The position numbers and the translations under genes were made by a program. The notes beneath the pieces were generated by a model. The model made no database searches. It was not told where the DNA came from and saw only the letters and a list, made by a program, of their open reading frames with translations. Positions 56,288-62,898 of a DNA stretch of 64,000 nt are shown here, piece by piece. How positions within the stretch are numbered: the stretch's first letter is position 1; every line of letters begins with the position of its first letter. This stretch comes from Chitinophaga sp. (GTDB lineage: Bacteria; Bacteroidota; Bacteroidia; Chitinophagales; Chitinophagaceae): the NCBI RefSeq assembly GCF_017745275.1, contig NZ_JAGHZS010000003.1:552693-616692 (forward strand). The letters are read 5' to 3'.

Positions 56288-57010
56288 TTAATGTATTTGT
56301 TTAATGTTGTTGATAGCTTTGCCATATACCGCAAGTTCCCTTAAGCTATCTACTTTGATATCAGCCACTTTGTAGGTGATATCTTCCATCCGGAGCGCTC
56401 CTGTTTTCCCCATAGTTATTTTTAAGCTGTCCAGTGTAATGCCACTGTTCAGGGAGAAATCATTTTCAAGCTCGCCGGTATAAATCAGCGTTGTTATCTG
56501 ACTATTGTAGAGATTAACGCCTGCTTTAGGTCCGGCGATAATCTGCAGTCGCGGTAGTTTGAAATCAGATATAGATACATTGCAGTAGTTGTTCTGAATA
56601 GCACTTAATGACGGACAGGTAAGGGTAATGTCTCCTGGTTCATTCAGGTTAATAAACAAGGTGTCGCCTGATTGCCGCGTAGTTACACGGGTGTGATGCT
56701 CCAGCGTATATGCGTCACCGTGTTGAATGTTGACGTTATTAATGCTTCGTGTTTCCGTGTTGCCGTTACCGTAGTCTTGTGTTTTTACAGTAGCTAAATC
56801 CGCTTGACCGTTTATAAATACCACTGTCTGAAATGGTTGCAGTGTTTCTTTTTTATAATTAGGATCGGGTTTATCATCCTGATGCTTGTTGTATTGTTCC
56901 TGGTTGGTAACACCTTTACTATAATTCACCCTCAATGTGATGGCTGAAAATAGCATCATAAGCACGAGTATACCAGTAAAACCGATCAATAATTTCTTAC
57001 TCGTTTTCAT
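56288..57010 (-). CDS. Membrane-anchored protein of unknown function in the YtrA-type ABC operon
   Basis: A 240-residue protein with one N-terminal membrane segment (LLIGFTGILVLMMLFSAITL) and a periplasmic beta-rich body. Repetitive strand sequence such as FINLNEPGDITLTCPSLSAIQNNYCNVSISDFKLPRLQIIAGPKAGVNLYNSQITTLIY resembles the right-handed beta-helix of putative auto-transporter adhesin proteins (DUF2807-like). It is the last gene of an ABC-GntR operon, starting 1 nt after the GntR stop. Its function is unknown; it may be the protected or exported partner. Confidence 0.7.
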   Translation of the reverse strand: MKTSKKLLIGFTGILVLMMLFSAITLRVNYSKGVTNQEQYNKHQDDKPDPNYKKETLQPFQTVVFINGQADLATVKTQDYGNGNTETRSINNVNIQHGDAYTLEHHTRVTTRQSGDTLFINLNEPGDITLTCPSLSAIQNNYCNVSISDFKLPRLQIIAGPKAGVNLYNSQITTLIYTGELENDFSLNSGITLDSLKITMGKTGALRMEDITYKVADIKVDSLRELAVYGKAINNIKQIH

Positions 57011-57011
57011 A

Positions 57012-57383
57012 TCAGTTGAAATTAGATTTTTTGAATTTCTCGTAGTGAGGTTTCAGTTCATCGAGGCTAAGGTCCAGCAGGTAAAGGCCACGGAAGAAGC
57101 TGGGTAGTTCATTGCTGATGAACGCGTCTTTTTTAACCTGCCTGATTTTTTTTACCGCATCCGGGCTGATGAAGTAACCGATGCCTCTTTTATTATAAAT
57201 GATTTCCTGTTGCTGCAGCAGTTCGAAAGTACGCATCACGGTATTGGGATTTACTTCCAGTGATACCGCCAGTTCTCTTACAGAAGGGATACGCTCATCC
57301 GGTTGCCACTTATGCAGGAGTACCTGTTCGCAGACGTAGTCCGCGATTTGTACGTATATGGCTTGTGTTTCTTTGAATTCCAT
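57012..57383 (-). CDS. GntR-family regulator, YtrA subfamily
   Basis: A 123-residue regulator. The winged helix-turn-helix is RIPSVRELAVSLEVNPNTVMRTFELLQQQEIIYNKRGIGYFI at about 30-75, followed by the short helical tail typical of the YtrA subfamily instead of a FadR-like ligand domain. It is third in an operon with ABC transporter genes. A YtrA-type palindrome lies over the operon promoter at 59064-59087, so the protein probably represses its own operon (inference). YtrA operons often answer to cell-wall stress or peptide antibiotics. Confidence 0.9.
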   Translation of the reverse strand: MEFKETQAIYVQIADYVCEQVLLHKWQPDERIPSVRELAVSLEVNPNTVMRTFELLQQQEIIYNKRGIGYFISPDAVKKIRQVKKDAFISNELPSFFRGLYLLDLSLDELKPHYEKFKKSNFN

Positions 57384-57395
57384 CTCACAAAAATT

Positions 57396-58208
57396 TTATA
57401 TTTCCTGGTCTTTCAACCTGAAATAGGCCAATGTCCAAAATACGGGTGCTATGATAAACCGGACAATAAACAAGTATGTATCTGACAACCAGCGCGGGAT
57501 GACATATACAGTAGTATGCCAGCTGATGGGACCTCCATCCAGTTTAGCTACCATGAAAAATGGTACAGATCTTTTCCAGAACTCTGTTTGCAGGCCAAAG
57601 AGAACAGTAATGATCAAACAGTTAATCACATATAGTCCAAGCAGGAAGAGGAGTGTGCTGAGCAACGTTTTGATGAAACTATATTTATGAAAACAGGTAG
57701 CGCCAAAGAGGAAGATGGATTGCAGTATAAAGTACACGTGGTAGAAATACACTTTTTCGTCCGGTGCGCTCAGGAATTGATAATCTCTTTGTATATGACG
57801 GCCTATCAAAGATACTTGCACCTTTTCAAATATATTAAGAGCCAGGTAGCAACTTATATGATAAAACACGAAGAAGCCAACAGTGCTGATAAGAAATGTG
57901 GTAAGGAATTTTTCGAATTGTGACGCAGGGAGCAGGAGAAAGTCTATTCCTTTTTCTTTATGAGCCAGTTCATTAAAAGATCTGCTGGTAAACAGCAGGC
58001 CGCCGGCAAACAGGCCTATATAGTAAAGCGGAACAATATTACTTGTTTGATGGATCTCGGTATGCATCAGGGGCATTAGTGTACCAAATGCAGCCGCTAA
58101 CCCAAGTATGGCCAATGTTCCCATCAGGTAAAACCGGAGTTGATCTGCTAAGTGCTTCTGCAGGTAAAGCTGCATGCGTCGTAGGTTGAAAACGTTATTT
58201 GCTTGCAT
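57396..58208 (-). CDS. ABC transporter permease-like membrane protein
   Basis: A 270-residue integral membrane protein with about six membrane segments, among them FYLMGTLAILGLAAAFGTLMPL, IVPLYYIGLFAGGLLFT, FLTTFLISTVGFFVFYHISCYLALNIF and LLSTLLFLLGLYVINCLIITVLFGL. No enzymatic motif is seen. It starts 9 nt after the ATPase gene stop and lies 12 nt before the GntR gene, so it is the membrane subunit of an ABC-2-type exporter or sensor. Confidence 0.82.
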   Translation of the reverse strand: MQANNVFNLRRMQLYLQKHLADQLRFYLMGTLAILGLAAAFGTLMPLMHTEIHQTSNIVPLYYIGLFAGGLLFTSRSFNELAHKEKGIDFLLLPASQFEKFLTTFLISTVGFFVFYHISCYLALNIFEKVQVSLIGRHIQRDYQFLSAPDEKVYFYHVYFILQSIFLFGATCFHKYSFIKTLLSTLLFLLGLYVINCLIITVLFGLQTEFWKRSVPFFMVAKLDGGPISWHTTVYVIPRWLSDTYLFIVRFIIAPVFWTLAYFRLKDQEI

Positions 58209-58217
58209 GGGATATAA

Positions 58218-59051
58218 TTAGTTGAATATTTCCTGGATAGGTTGCTGATTAGTCAATACCGCATTGAACAAGAGTTCCATATCTATTTTACTTTGTTCAT
58301 TGCCGGTGTTTTTAGTGATAATGGTATGGCCGCGGAGATTACTGTCGGCAAACAATACCCCGGCCGTTTCTTCCATCCGGCTCACGGTTTTGAAGCTCAG
58401 TTTATCCGTTACCGTTTGTACATCTTCCCGGAAAATAATTTTATGACCATCTATGATCACAATACTATCTATGAGGTTGTCGAGGTCGCGTACCTGGTGG
58501 GTAGAGATGACAATGCATTTATCTTCTGTCACAGCTGCTGCAATTACCTTACGGAACTGGCTTTTGGAGGGGATGTCGAGCCCATTGGTGGGTTCGTCCA
58601 TGATCAGTACTTTGGTGTTGGTGGCCAGTGCAAAACTGATCAGTACTTTTTTCTTTTGCCCGTACGACATCTCCGTTAGCTGTTGTTCGCGGGGAATTTC
58701 AAACTCTTTCAGGTAGCGTGAAAAGGCGGCCTCGTCGAAGTTGGGATAAAACGGTGCGTAGAGGTTCACATACTTTTTCACGCTCACTTTAGGCAGGTAA
58801 AATTCTTCCGGTACGAGGAACAATTCACGGAGAAAGGCCGGTTGTCTTTTGGCGGAGGTATAGCCCATTACCTCGCAGGTGCCGCCATCAGGAAATAGCA
58901 GGCCGGCTATTTGTTTGAGCAGCGTAGATTTACCTGCTCCGTTTTTTCCGAGTAAACCATAGATGTGGCCTGCCTCCAGGGTTAGTTGCAGGTTCTCAAA
59001 CAGTGGTTTGTTTTTCCGATAGCTGAATGACAGGGATTGGATGTTAATCAT
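58218..59051 (-). CDS. ABC transporter ATP-binding protein of the YtrA-type operon
   Basis: A 277-residue ATPase. Walker A is GLLGKNGAGKST, the signature region reads MSYGQKKKVLISFALA (a diverged LSGGQ), Walker B is VLIMDEPTNGLD, and the H-loop is VISTHQVRDLDN. It is the first gene of the operon, with promoter and operator immediately upstream. It pairs with the permease downstream. Confidence 0.93.
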   Translation of the reverse strand: MINIQSLSFSYRKNKPLFENLQLTLEAGHIYGLLGKNGAGKSTLLKQIAGLLFPDGGTCEVMGYTSAKRQPAFLRELFLVPEEFYLPKVSVKKYVNLYAPFYPNFDEAAFSRYLKEFEIPREQQLTEMSYGQKKKVLISFALATNTKVLIMDEPTNGLDIPSKSQFRKVIAAAVTEDKCIVISTHQVRDLDNLIDSIVIIDGHKIIFREDVQTVTDKLSFKTVSRMEETAGVLFADSNLRGHTIITKNTGNEQSKIDMELLFNAVLTNQQPIQEIFN

Positions 59052-59063
59052 ATCGTGTGATTT

Positions 59064-59118
59064 AGTGTACTACTTAACTAGTACACTGTAAAGATAAAGG
59101 AGATTTTAATATTTCAAA
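59064..59118 (-). promoter_or_regulatory. Promoter and YtrA-type operator of the ABC-GntR operon
   Basis: On the minus strand a -33 TTTG (59115-59118), an 18-nt spacer and a -7 TATCTTTA (59089-59096) form a good Bacteroidota promoter. Directly downstream lies AGTGTACTA-N6-TAGTACACT (59064-59087), perfect over 9-bp arms. The palindrome covers the transcription start and ends 13 nt before the ATG. This layout is typical of YtrA-subfamily repression, and a YtrA-type gene is in the operon. Confidence 0.75.
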
Positions 59119-59148
59119 GAATTTTTTTTGAGAGATAAGATTAGGTAG

Positions 59149-59234
59149 CCAAAAGCGTAAAGCAGAAGCAAAAGCCATTGCCGCGAGTGATGTACGCGAC
59201 AATGGCTTTTTATTGTAGAGTTTATGTTTTCCGC
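59149..59234. repeat. Heptad inverted repeat, element i (type B, degraded)
   Basis: The core arms 59170-59185 and 59195-59210 (AAAAGCCATTGCCGCG / CGCGACAATGGCTTTT) pair with one mismatch. Outer modules are eroded: left CAAAAGC, GTAAAGC and a 6-bp AGAAGC; the right reads back as ATAAAGC, GGAAAAC, ATAAACT. It sits between the glyA stop (59236-59238) and the ABC operon promoter, both units leftward. Confidence 0.75.
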
Positions 59235-59235
59235 T

Positions 59236-60516
59236 TTATCCCAGTTCAGGATACAGGGTAAATTGTTTCATGAAGGTATTTACTTCACCTCTGATGCTGG
59301 TGATGAGTGCTTCGTTATCAGCGTCCATCAGCAGTTGATCGATCCAGTCAACGATCTGGCCCATATGACCTTCTTTCAGACCACGGGTAGTGATAGCAGG
59401 TACACCAACACGGATACCGGAAGTAATGAAGGCAGATTTATCGTCGAATGGCACCATGTTTTTGTTAACAGTGATATCCGCCTTAACGAGTGTTTGTTCT
59501 GCTTTTTTACCGGAGATATTTTTGTTGCGGAGGTCAATCAGCATCAGGTGGTTATCGGTACCACCTGAAATGATTTCGTAGCCTTTACCTACCAGGCTTT
59601 TCGCCATTGCCTGTGCATTTTTCAGGATCTGGTTGGCGTAAACGGTATAGTCGTCTGATAATATTTCGAAGAAAGACACTGCTTTAGCGGCAATGATATG
59701 TTCGAGCGGGCCACCCTGGATACCTGGGAATACAGCGGTATCAATGAGGGAGCTCATCATGCGGGTTTCGCCTTTTGGTGTTTTCAGACCAAATGGATTT
59801 TCGAAATCGGCACCCATCATGATCATACCACCGCGAGGTCCACGCAATGTTTTGTGAGTAGTAGTAGTAACGAAATGGCAATGTGCAAATGGAGAGTTGA
59901 GCAAACCTTTGGCGATCAAACCTGCAGGGTGCGCGATATCAGCCATTACAAAGGCGCCTACTGAGTCAGCAATTTCGCGGATACGTTTGTAATCCCAGTC
60001 GCGGCTGTAAGCAGATGCACCACACACGATCAATTTTGGTTTTTCGCGTTGTGCAATTTCTTCCATTTTATCATATTCTACCAGGCCGGTTTCTTTGTTA
60101 ACACCGTAGAAATGAGGTTGGTAGAGCTTTCCGGAGTAGTTTACTGCAGAACCATGGGTTAAGTGACCGCCCATGCTCAGATCCAGTCCAAGGATTTTAT
60201 CGCCCGGTTGGAGGATGGCCAGCATTACTGCGGCATTGGCTTGTGCACCGGAGTGAGGTTGTACGTTTACATAAGCAGCGCCAAATATTTGTTTAGCTCT
60301 GTCTATTGCCAGTTGCTCGCTTTGGTCTACAATTTCACAACCTGCATAATATCTTTTGCCAGGATAGCCCTCGGCATATTTATTTGTCATCACCTGCCCC
60401 ATTGCCTGCATTACCTGGTAGCTGGTAAAGTTCTCAGATGCGATTAATTCAATGCCATGGCGCTGACGCTCCAATTCCTGGCCAATTAAATCAAATATTT
60501 GCTGGTCTCTTTGCAT
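59236..60516 (-). CDS. glyA: Serine hydroxymethyltransferase
   Basis: About 426 residues, a cytosolic PLP enzyme linking serine, glycine and one-carbon folate metabolism. Motifs are [12 protein letters not shown] near the N-terminus, [37 protein letters not shown], and the PLP-lysine Lys222 in [14 protein letters not shown]. The ATG at 60516 is chosen: the in-frame ATG at 60537 would overlap the promoter -7 element at 60535-60542. It is divergent from the nucleotidyltransferase gene, with inverted repeat j between them. Confidence 0.96.
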   Translation of the reverse strand: MQRDQQIFDLIGQELERQRHGIELIASENFTSYQVMQAMGQVMTNKYAEGYPGKRYYAGCEIVDQSEQLAIDRAKQIFGAAYVNVQPHSGAQANAAVMLAILQPGDKILGLDLSMGGHLTHGSAVNYSGKLYQPHFYGVNKETGLVEYDKMEEIAQREKPKLIVCGASAYSRDWDYKRIREIADSVGAFVMADIAHPAGLIAKGLLNSPFAHCHFVTTTTHKTLRGPRGGMIMMGADFENPFGLKTPKGETRMMSSLIDTAVFPGIQGGPLEHIIAAKAVSFFEILSDDYTVYANQILKNAQAMAKSLVGKGYEIISGGTDNHLMLIDLRNKNISGKKAEQTLVKADITVNKNMVPFDDKSAFITSGIRVGVPAITTRGLKEGHMGQIVDWIDQLLMDADNEALITSIRGEVNTFMKQFTLYPELG

Positions 60517-60534
60517 GTTGCCCAAATTTTTTGG

Positions 60535-60566
60535 CAAAATTAAATGAAAGGCAGATCAATAGCAAG
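60535..60566 (-). promoter_or_regulatory. glyA promoter
   Basis: On the minus strand CTTG (60563-60566), a 20-nt spacer and TAATTTTG (60535-60542, exact TAnnTTTG) form a close match to the Bacteroidota promoter. It fixes the start of glyA at 60516 with a short leader. The -33 box touches the outer edge of inverted repeat j (left arm from 60565). Confidence 0.6.
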
Positions 60567-60690
60567 CGGAAAGCAGAAAGCAGAAAGCAAAAAGCTCCCG
60601 AAGCGAAGATAGCAGCGGATTTTTAAGCATTTAAATCGCCCGTATCATCCGCTACGGGAGCTTTTTGCTTTATCCTTTCTGCTTTCTGCT
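60565..60690. repeat. Heptad inverted repeat, element j (type B) in a divergent promoter region
   Basis: The arms 60565-60605 and 60650-60690 (41 bp) have a few mismatches and a 44-nt loop. Left modules are GGAAAGC, AGAAAGC, AGAAAGC, AAAAAGC, then TCCCGAAGCG; the right arm reads back as AGAAAGC, AGAAAGG, ATAAAGC, AAAAAGC, TCCCGTAGCG. It is the only element not beside any gene end: it lies between divergent glyA and the nucleotidyltransferase gene, abutting the glyA -33 box. This argues against a pure terminator role. Confidence 0.88.
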
Positions 60691-60747
60691 AAATATAGTA
60701 TTTTCGCACATTCGAGTGCAATAGTAACATCCTAACTACAACGAATA

Positions 60748-61740
60748 ATGAAGGCAATTATACCCGTGGCAGGGGCAGGCACCAAGCTTCGTCCACATAC
60801 ATATACACAGCCTAAAGCATTAATACCTTTAGCCGGCAGAACCATTCTCAGTATCATTATTGATCAGCTGAGGGATGCAGGTATCACCGAGTTTGTATTT
60901 GTGGTAGGTTACCTGGGCGAAAAGATCCAGCACTACGTGGAGAAGAAATACCCACAACTGACCTGTCACTTTGTACAACAAAACAGCCGTGAAGGCACCG
61001 GACACGCATTATCACTTACCCGCGATATAGTAGGCAACGACGAAATACTCATTGTATTAGGCGATACCATTTGTGAATGTGATTTCAAGGAAATAATAGC
61101 GTCTCCTTATTCTATGCTGGGGCTCAAGAAGGTAGATGACCCACGAAACTTCGGTGTGGCAGAACTGGATGAACATGGCAAAATTACCCGCGTGGTGGAA
61201 AAACCACAGATTCCTAAGTCGAACCTTGCACTGGTAGGACTTTACAAAATCAAAGAAACCACACAACTGTACGACTGCCTCCAAAGCAATATCGATAATA
61301 AGATCAAATCACATGATGAGTTCCAGCTCACAGATGCCCTGGAATGCATGATTGAGCATGGCGTACAGTTTAATTCCTTTAAAGTATCCAACTGGTTCGA
61401 CTGTGGCCGGAAAGATACCCTCCTGGAAACCAACGCCATTCTGCTGAAGAAGTATAAGCTGGCTAATAATCCGGTATTACCTTACGAAAATACGATCATT
61501 ATTCCCCCGGTGAGTATAGGGGAAGGCTGTAATATCAAAAATGCTATTATAGGTCCTAATGTGGCCATTGGCGATAACACCGTGATCAACTACTCTATCG
61601 TGAAGGATTCCATCATTGGGTCCTTTAGTAACCTGTATGAAGTAGTACTGAAATCTTCCCTGATTGGTAGCGATGCCAATATCCGGGGATTGAGCCAAAG
61701 CCTGAATATTGGTGATAATACCGAGATAGATCTTGGTTGA
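60748..61740 (+). CDS. Sugar-1-phosphate nucleotidyltransferase with left-handed beta-helix tail
   Basis: A 330-residue cytosolic enzyme. The nucleotide-binding N-terminus MKAIIPVAGAGTKLRPHTYTQPKALIPLAGR carries the signature and Lys of NTP transferases, followed by LGDTICECDF (metal-binding Asp), GVAELDEHGKITRVVEKP and WFDCGRKDTLLETN. The C-terminal part (about 245-330: IGEGCNIKNAIIGPNVAIGDNTVI) has hexapeptide repeats of a left-handed beta-helix. It fits glucose-1-phosphate thymidylyl- or mannose-1-phosphate guanylyltransferases; the exact sugar is not fixed by sequence. Its stop (61738-61740) is followed directly by inverted repeat k. Confidence 0.9.
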   Translation: MKAIIPVAGAGTKLRPHTYTQPKALIPLAGRTILSIIIDQLRDAGITEFVFVVGYLGEKIQHYVEKKYPQLTCHFVQQNSREGTGHALSLTRDIVGNDEILIVLGDTICECDFKEIIASPYSMLGLKKVDDPRNFGVAELDEHGKITRVVEKPQIPKSNLALVGLYKIKETTQLYDCLQSNIDNKIKSHDEFQLTDALECMIEHGVQFNSFKVSNWFDCGRKDTLLETNAILLKKYKLANNPVLPYENTIIIPPVSIGEGCNIKNAIIGPNVAIGDNTVINYSIVKDSIIGSFSNLYEVVLKSSLIGSDANIRGLSQSLNIGDNTEIDLG

Positions 61741-61857
61741 GCATAAAGCGGAAAGCAGAAAGCAAAAAGCTATTGAAGCGGAGATAAGAGCGGATAATGA
61801 AATTATTGGTCGCTTCTATCTCCGCTTCAATAGCTTTTTGCTTTCAGCTTTATGCTT
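61741..61857. repeat. Heptad inverted repeat, element k (type B), arms unequal by one module
   Basis: The inner arms TATTGAAGCGGAGATA / TATCTCCGCTTCAATA pair perfectly (left ends 61786, right begins 61817), with a 30-nt loop carrying a nested AGCGG/CGCT pair. Outside this the left arm has modules ATAAAGC, GGAAAGC, AGAAAGC, AAAAAGC and the right reads back as ATAAAGC, TGAAAGC, AAAAAGC, one 7-bp unit fewer. It lies between tandem rightward genes, starting at the base after the nucleotidyltransferase stop. Confidence 0.88.
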
Positions 61858-61875
61858 TTAAAATATATTTGCCTT

Positions 61876-62820
61876 ATGCACAACAATATCTCTTCCTTAT
61901 TCAATATTCAGTACCCTCTTGTTCAGGCGGGCATGATCTGGGCCAGTGGCTGGCGTTTAGCCAGTGCTGTTAGTAATGCCGGGGGCCTTGGACTGATCGG
62001 CGCCGGAAGCATGTATCCGGATGTATTGCGGGAGCATCTACAGCAATGTAAAAAAGCTACCAGCAAGCCTTTTGGTGTGAATGTGCCTTTGCTGTATCCT
62101 GATATAGACCAGTTGATAAATATTATTTTGGAAGAAGGGGTACAAGTGGTGTTCACTTCTGCCGGCAATCCCAAAACGTGGACGCCGGTGCTGAAAGCTG
62201 CTGGCGTAAAGGTAGTACATGTGGTATCCAGCGCCGCTTTTGCCCTGAAAAGTGAGGCTGCCGGTGTAGACGCTGTAGTAGCTGAAGGTTTCGAAGCAGG
62301 TGGTCATAATGGTCGCGAAGAAACAACTACCATGGTACTGATCCCATCCGTATGCGAACAGGTGAAAATCCCGGTAATAGCCGCGGGTGGTATTGCCACC
62401 GGAAAAGCCATGGCAGCGGCCTTTGCGCTGGGAGCTTCCGGTGTACAGATAGGCAGCCGTTTTGTAGCCACCCCTGAAGCATCTTCCCATATAAATTTTA
62501 AACAAGCGGTGATCAACGCAAAAGAAGGAGATACCATGCTCAGTTTAAAGAAGCTGACCCCCGTGCGTTTAATTAAAAATAATTTCTACCAGGCCATCAA
62601 GGCCGCTGAAGATAGCGGCGCCGATGCCGAAGCCCTGAAAACCCTGCTGGGACGCGCACGCGCCAAAGCCGGTATGTTTGAAGGTAATCTTGAAGAAGGA
62701 GAACTGGAAATAGGCCAGGTGAGTGCACTGATACATGAAATAAAACCGGCTGCAATGGTAGTGGAAGAAATCTGGAACGAATTCAGGGAAACGATACAGC
62801 GTTTAGCTGCCAGCATTTAG
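61876..62820 (+). CDS. Nitronate monooxygenase (2-nitropropane dioxygenase family)
   Basis: About 314 residues from the ATG at 61876 (MHNNISSLFNIQYPLVQAGM); the longer frame from 61852 would start within inverted repeat k. It is an FMN-binding TIM barrel: VQAGMIWASGWRLASAVSNAGGLGLIG, the substrate-side EGFEAGGHNGREE with catalytic His, then VIAAGGIATGKAMAAAFALGASGVQIGSRFVATPEASSH, the phosphate loop. It oxidises nitronates in the cytosol; some relatives are FMN-dependent enoyl-ACP reductases (FabK), which this length also allows. The last codons (coding LAASI) and the stop fall in the left arm of element l. Confidence 0.9.
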   Translation: MHNNISSLFNIQYPLVQAGMIWASGWRLASAVSNAGGLGLIGAGSMYPDVLREHLQQCKKATSKPFGVNVPLLYPDIDQLINIILEEGVQVVFTSAGNPKTWTPVLKAAGVKVVHVVSSAAFALKSEAAGVDAVVAEGFEAGGHNGREETTTMVLIPSVCEQVKIPVIAAGGIATGKAMAAAFALGASGVQIGSRFVATPEASSHINFKQAVINAKEGDTMLSLKKLTPVRLIKNNFYQAIKAAEDSGADAEALKTLLGRARAKAGMFEGNLEEGELEIGQVSALIHEIKPAAMVVEEIWNEFRETIQRLAASI

Positions 62821-62893
62821 CCAAATGCAGCGAAGATAATAGGCTATATTCCCGTATATATTCGCTGCATTTTGCTAAAAGCTAAAAGCTAGA
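62818..62893. repeat. Heptad inverted repeat, element l (type A)
   Basis: The core arms 62818-62834 and 62861-62877 (17 bp, one mismatch, core AAATGCAGCGAA / TTCGCTGCATTT) have a 26-nt loop. The right side continues with modules TAAAAGC, TAAAAGC, TAGAAGC, which have only a weak counterpart in the last codons of the nitronate monooxygenase gene. It includes the stop codon of that gene and ends 6 nt before the stop of the convergent permease gene. Confidence 0.82.
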
Positions 62894-62898
62894 AGCTA

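Noticed and set aside
465..62893. Heptad repeats as a CRISPR array
   Set aside because: The AAAGC heptamers are directly tandem with no spacers, are arranged as inverted repeats and are dispersed between genes; no cas genes are present.
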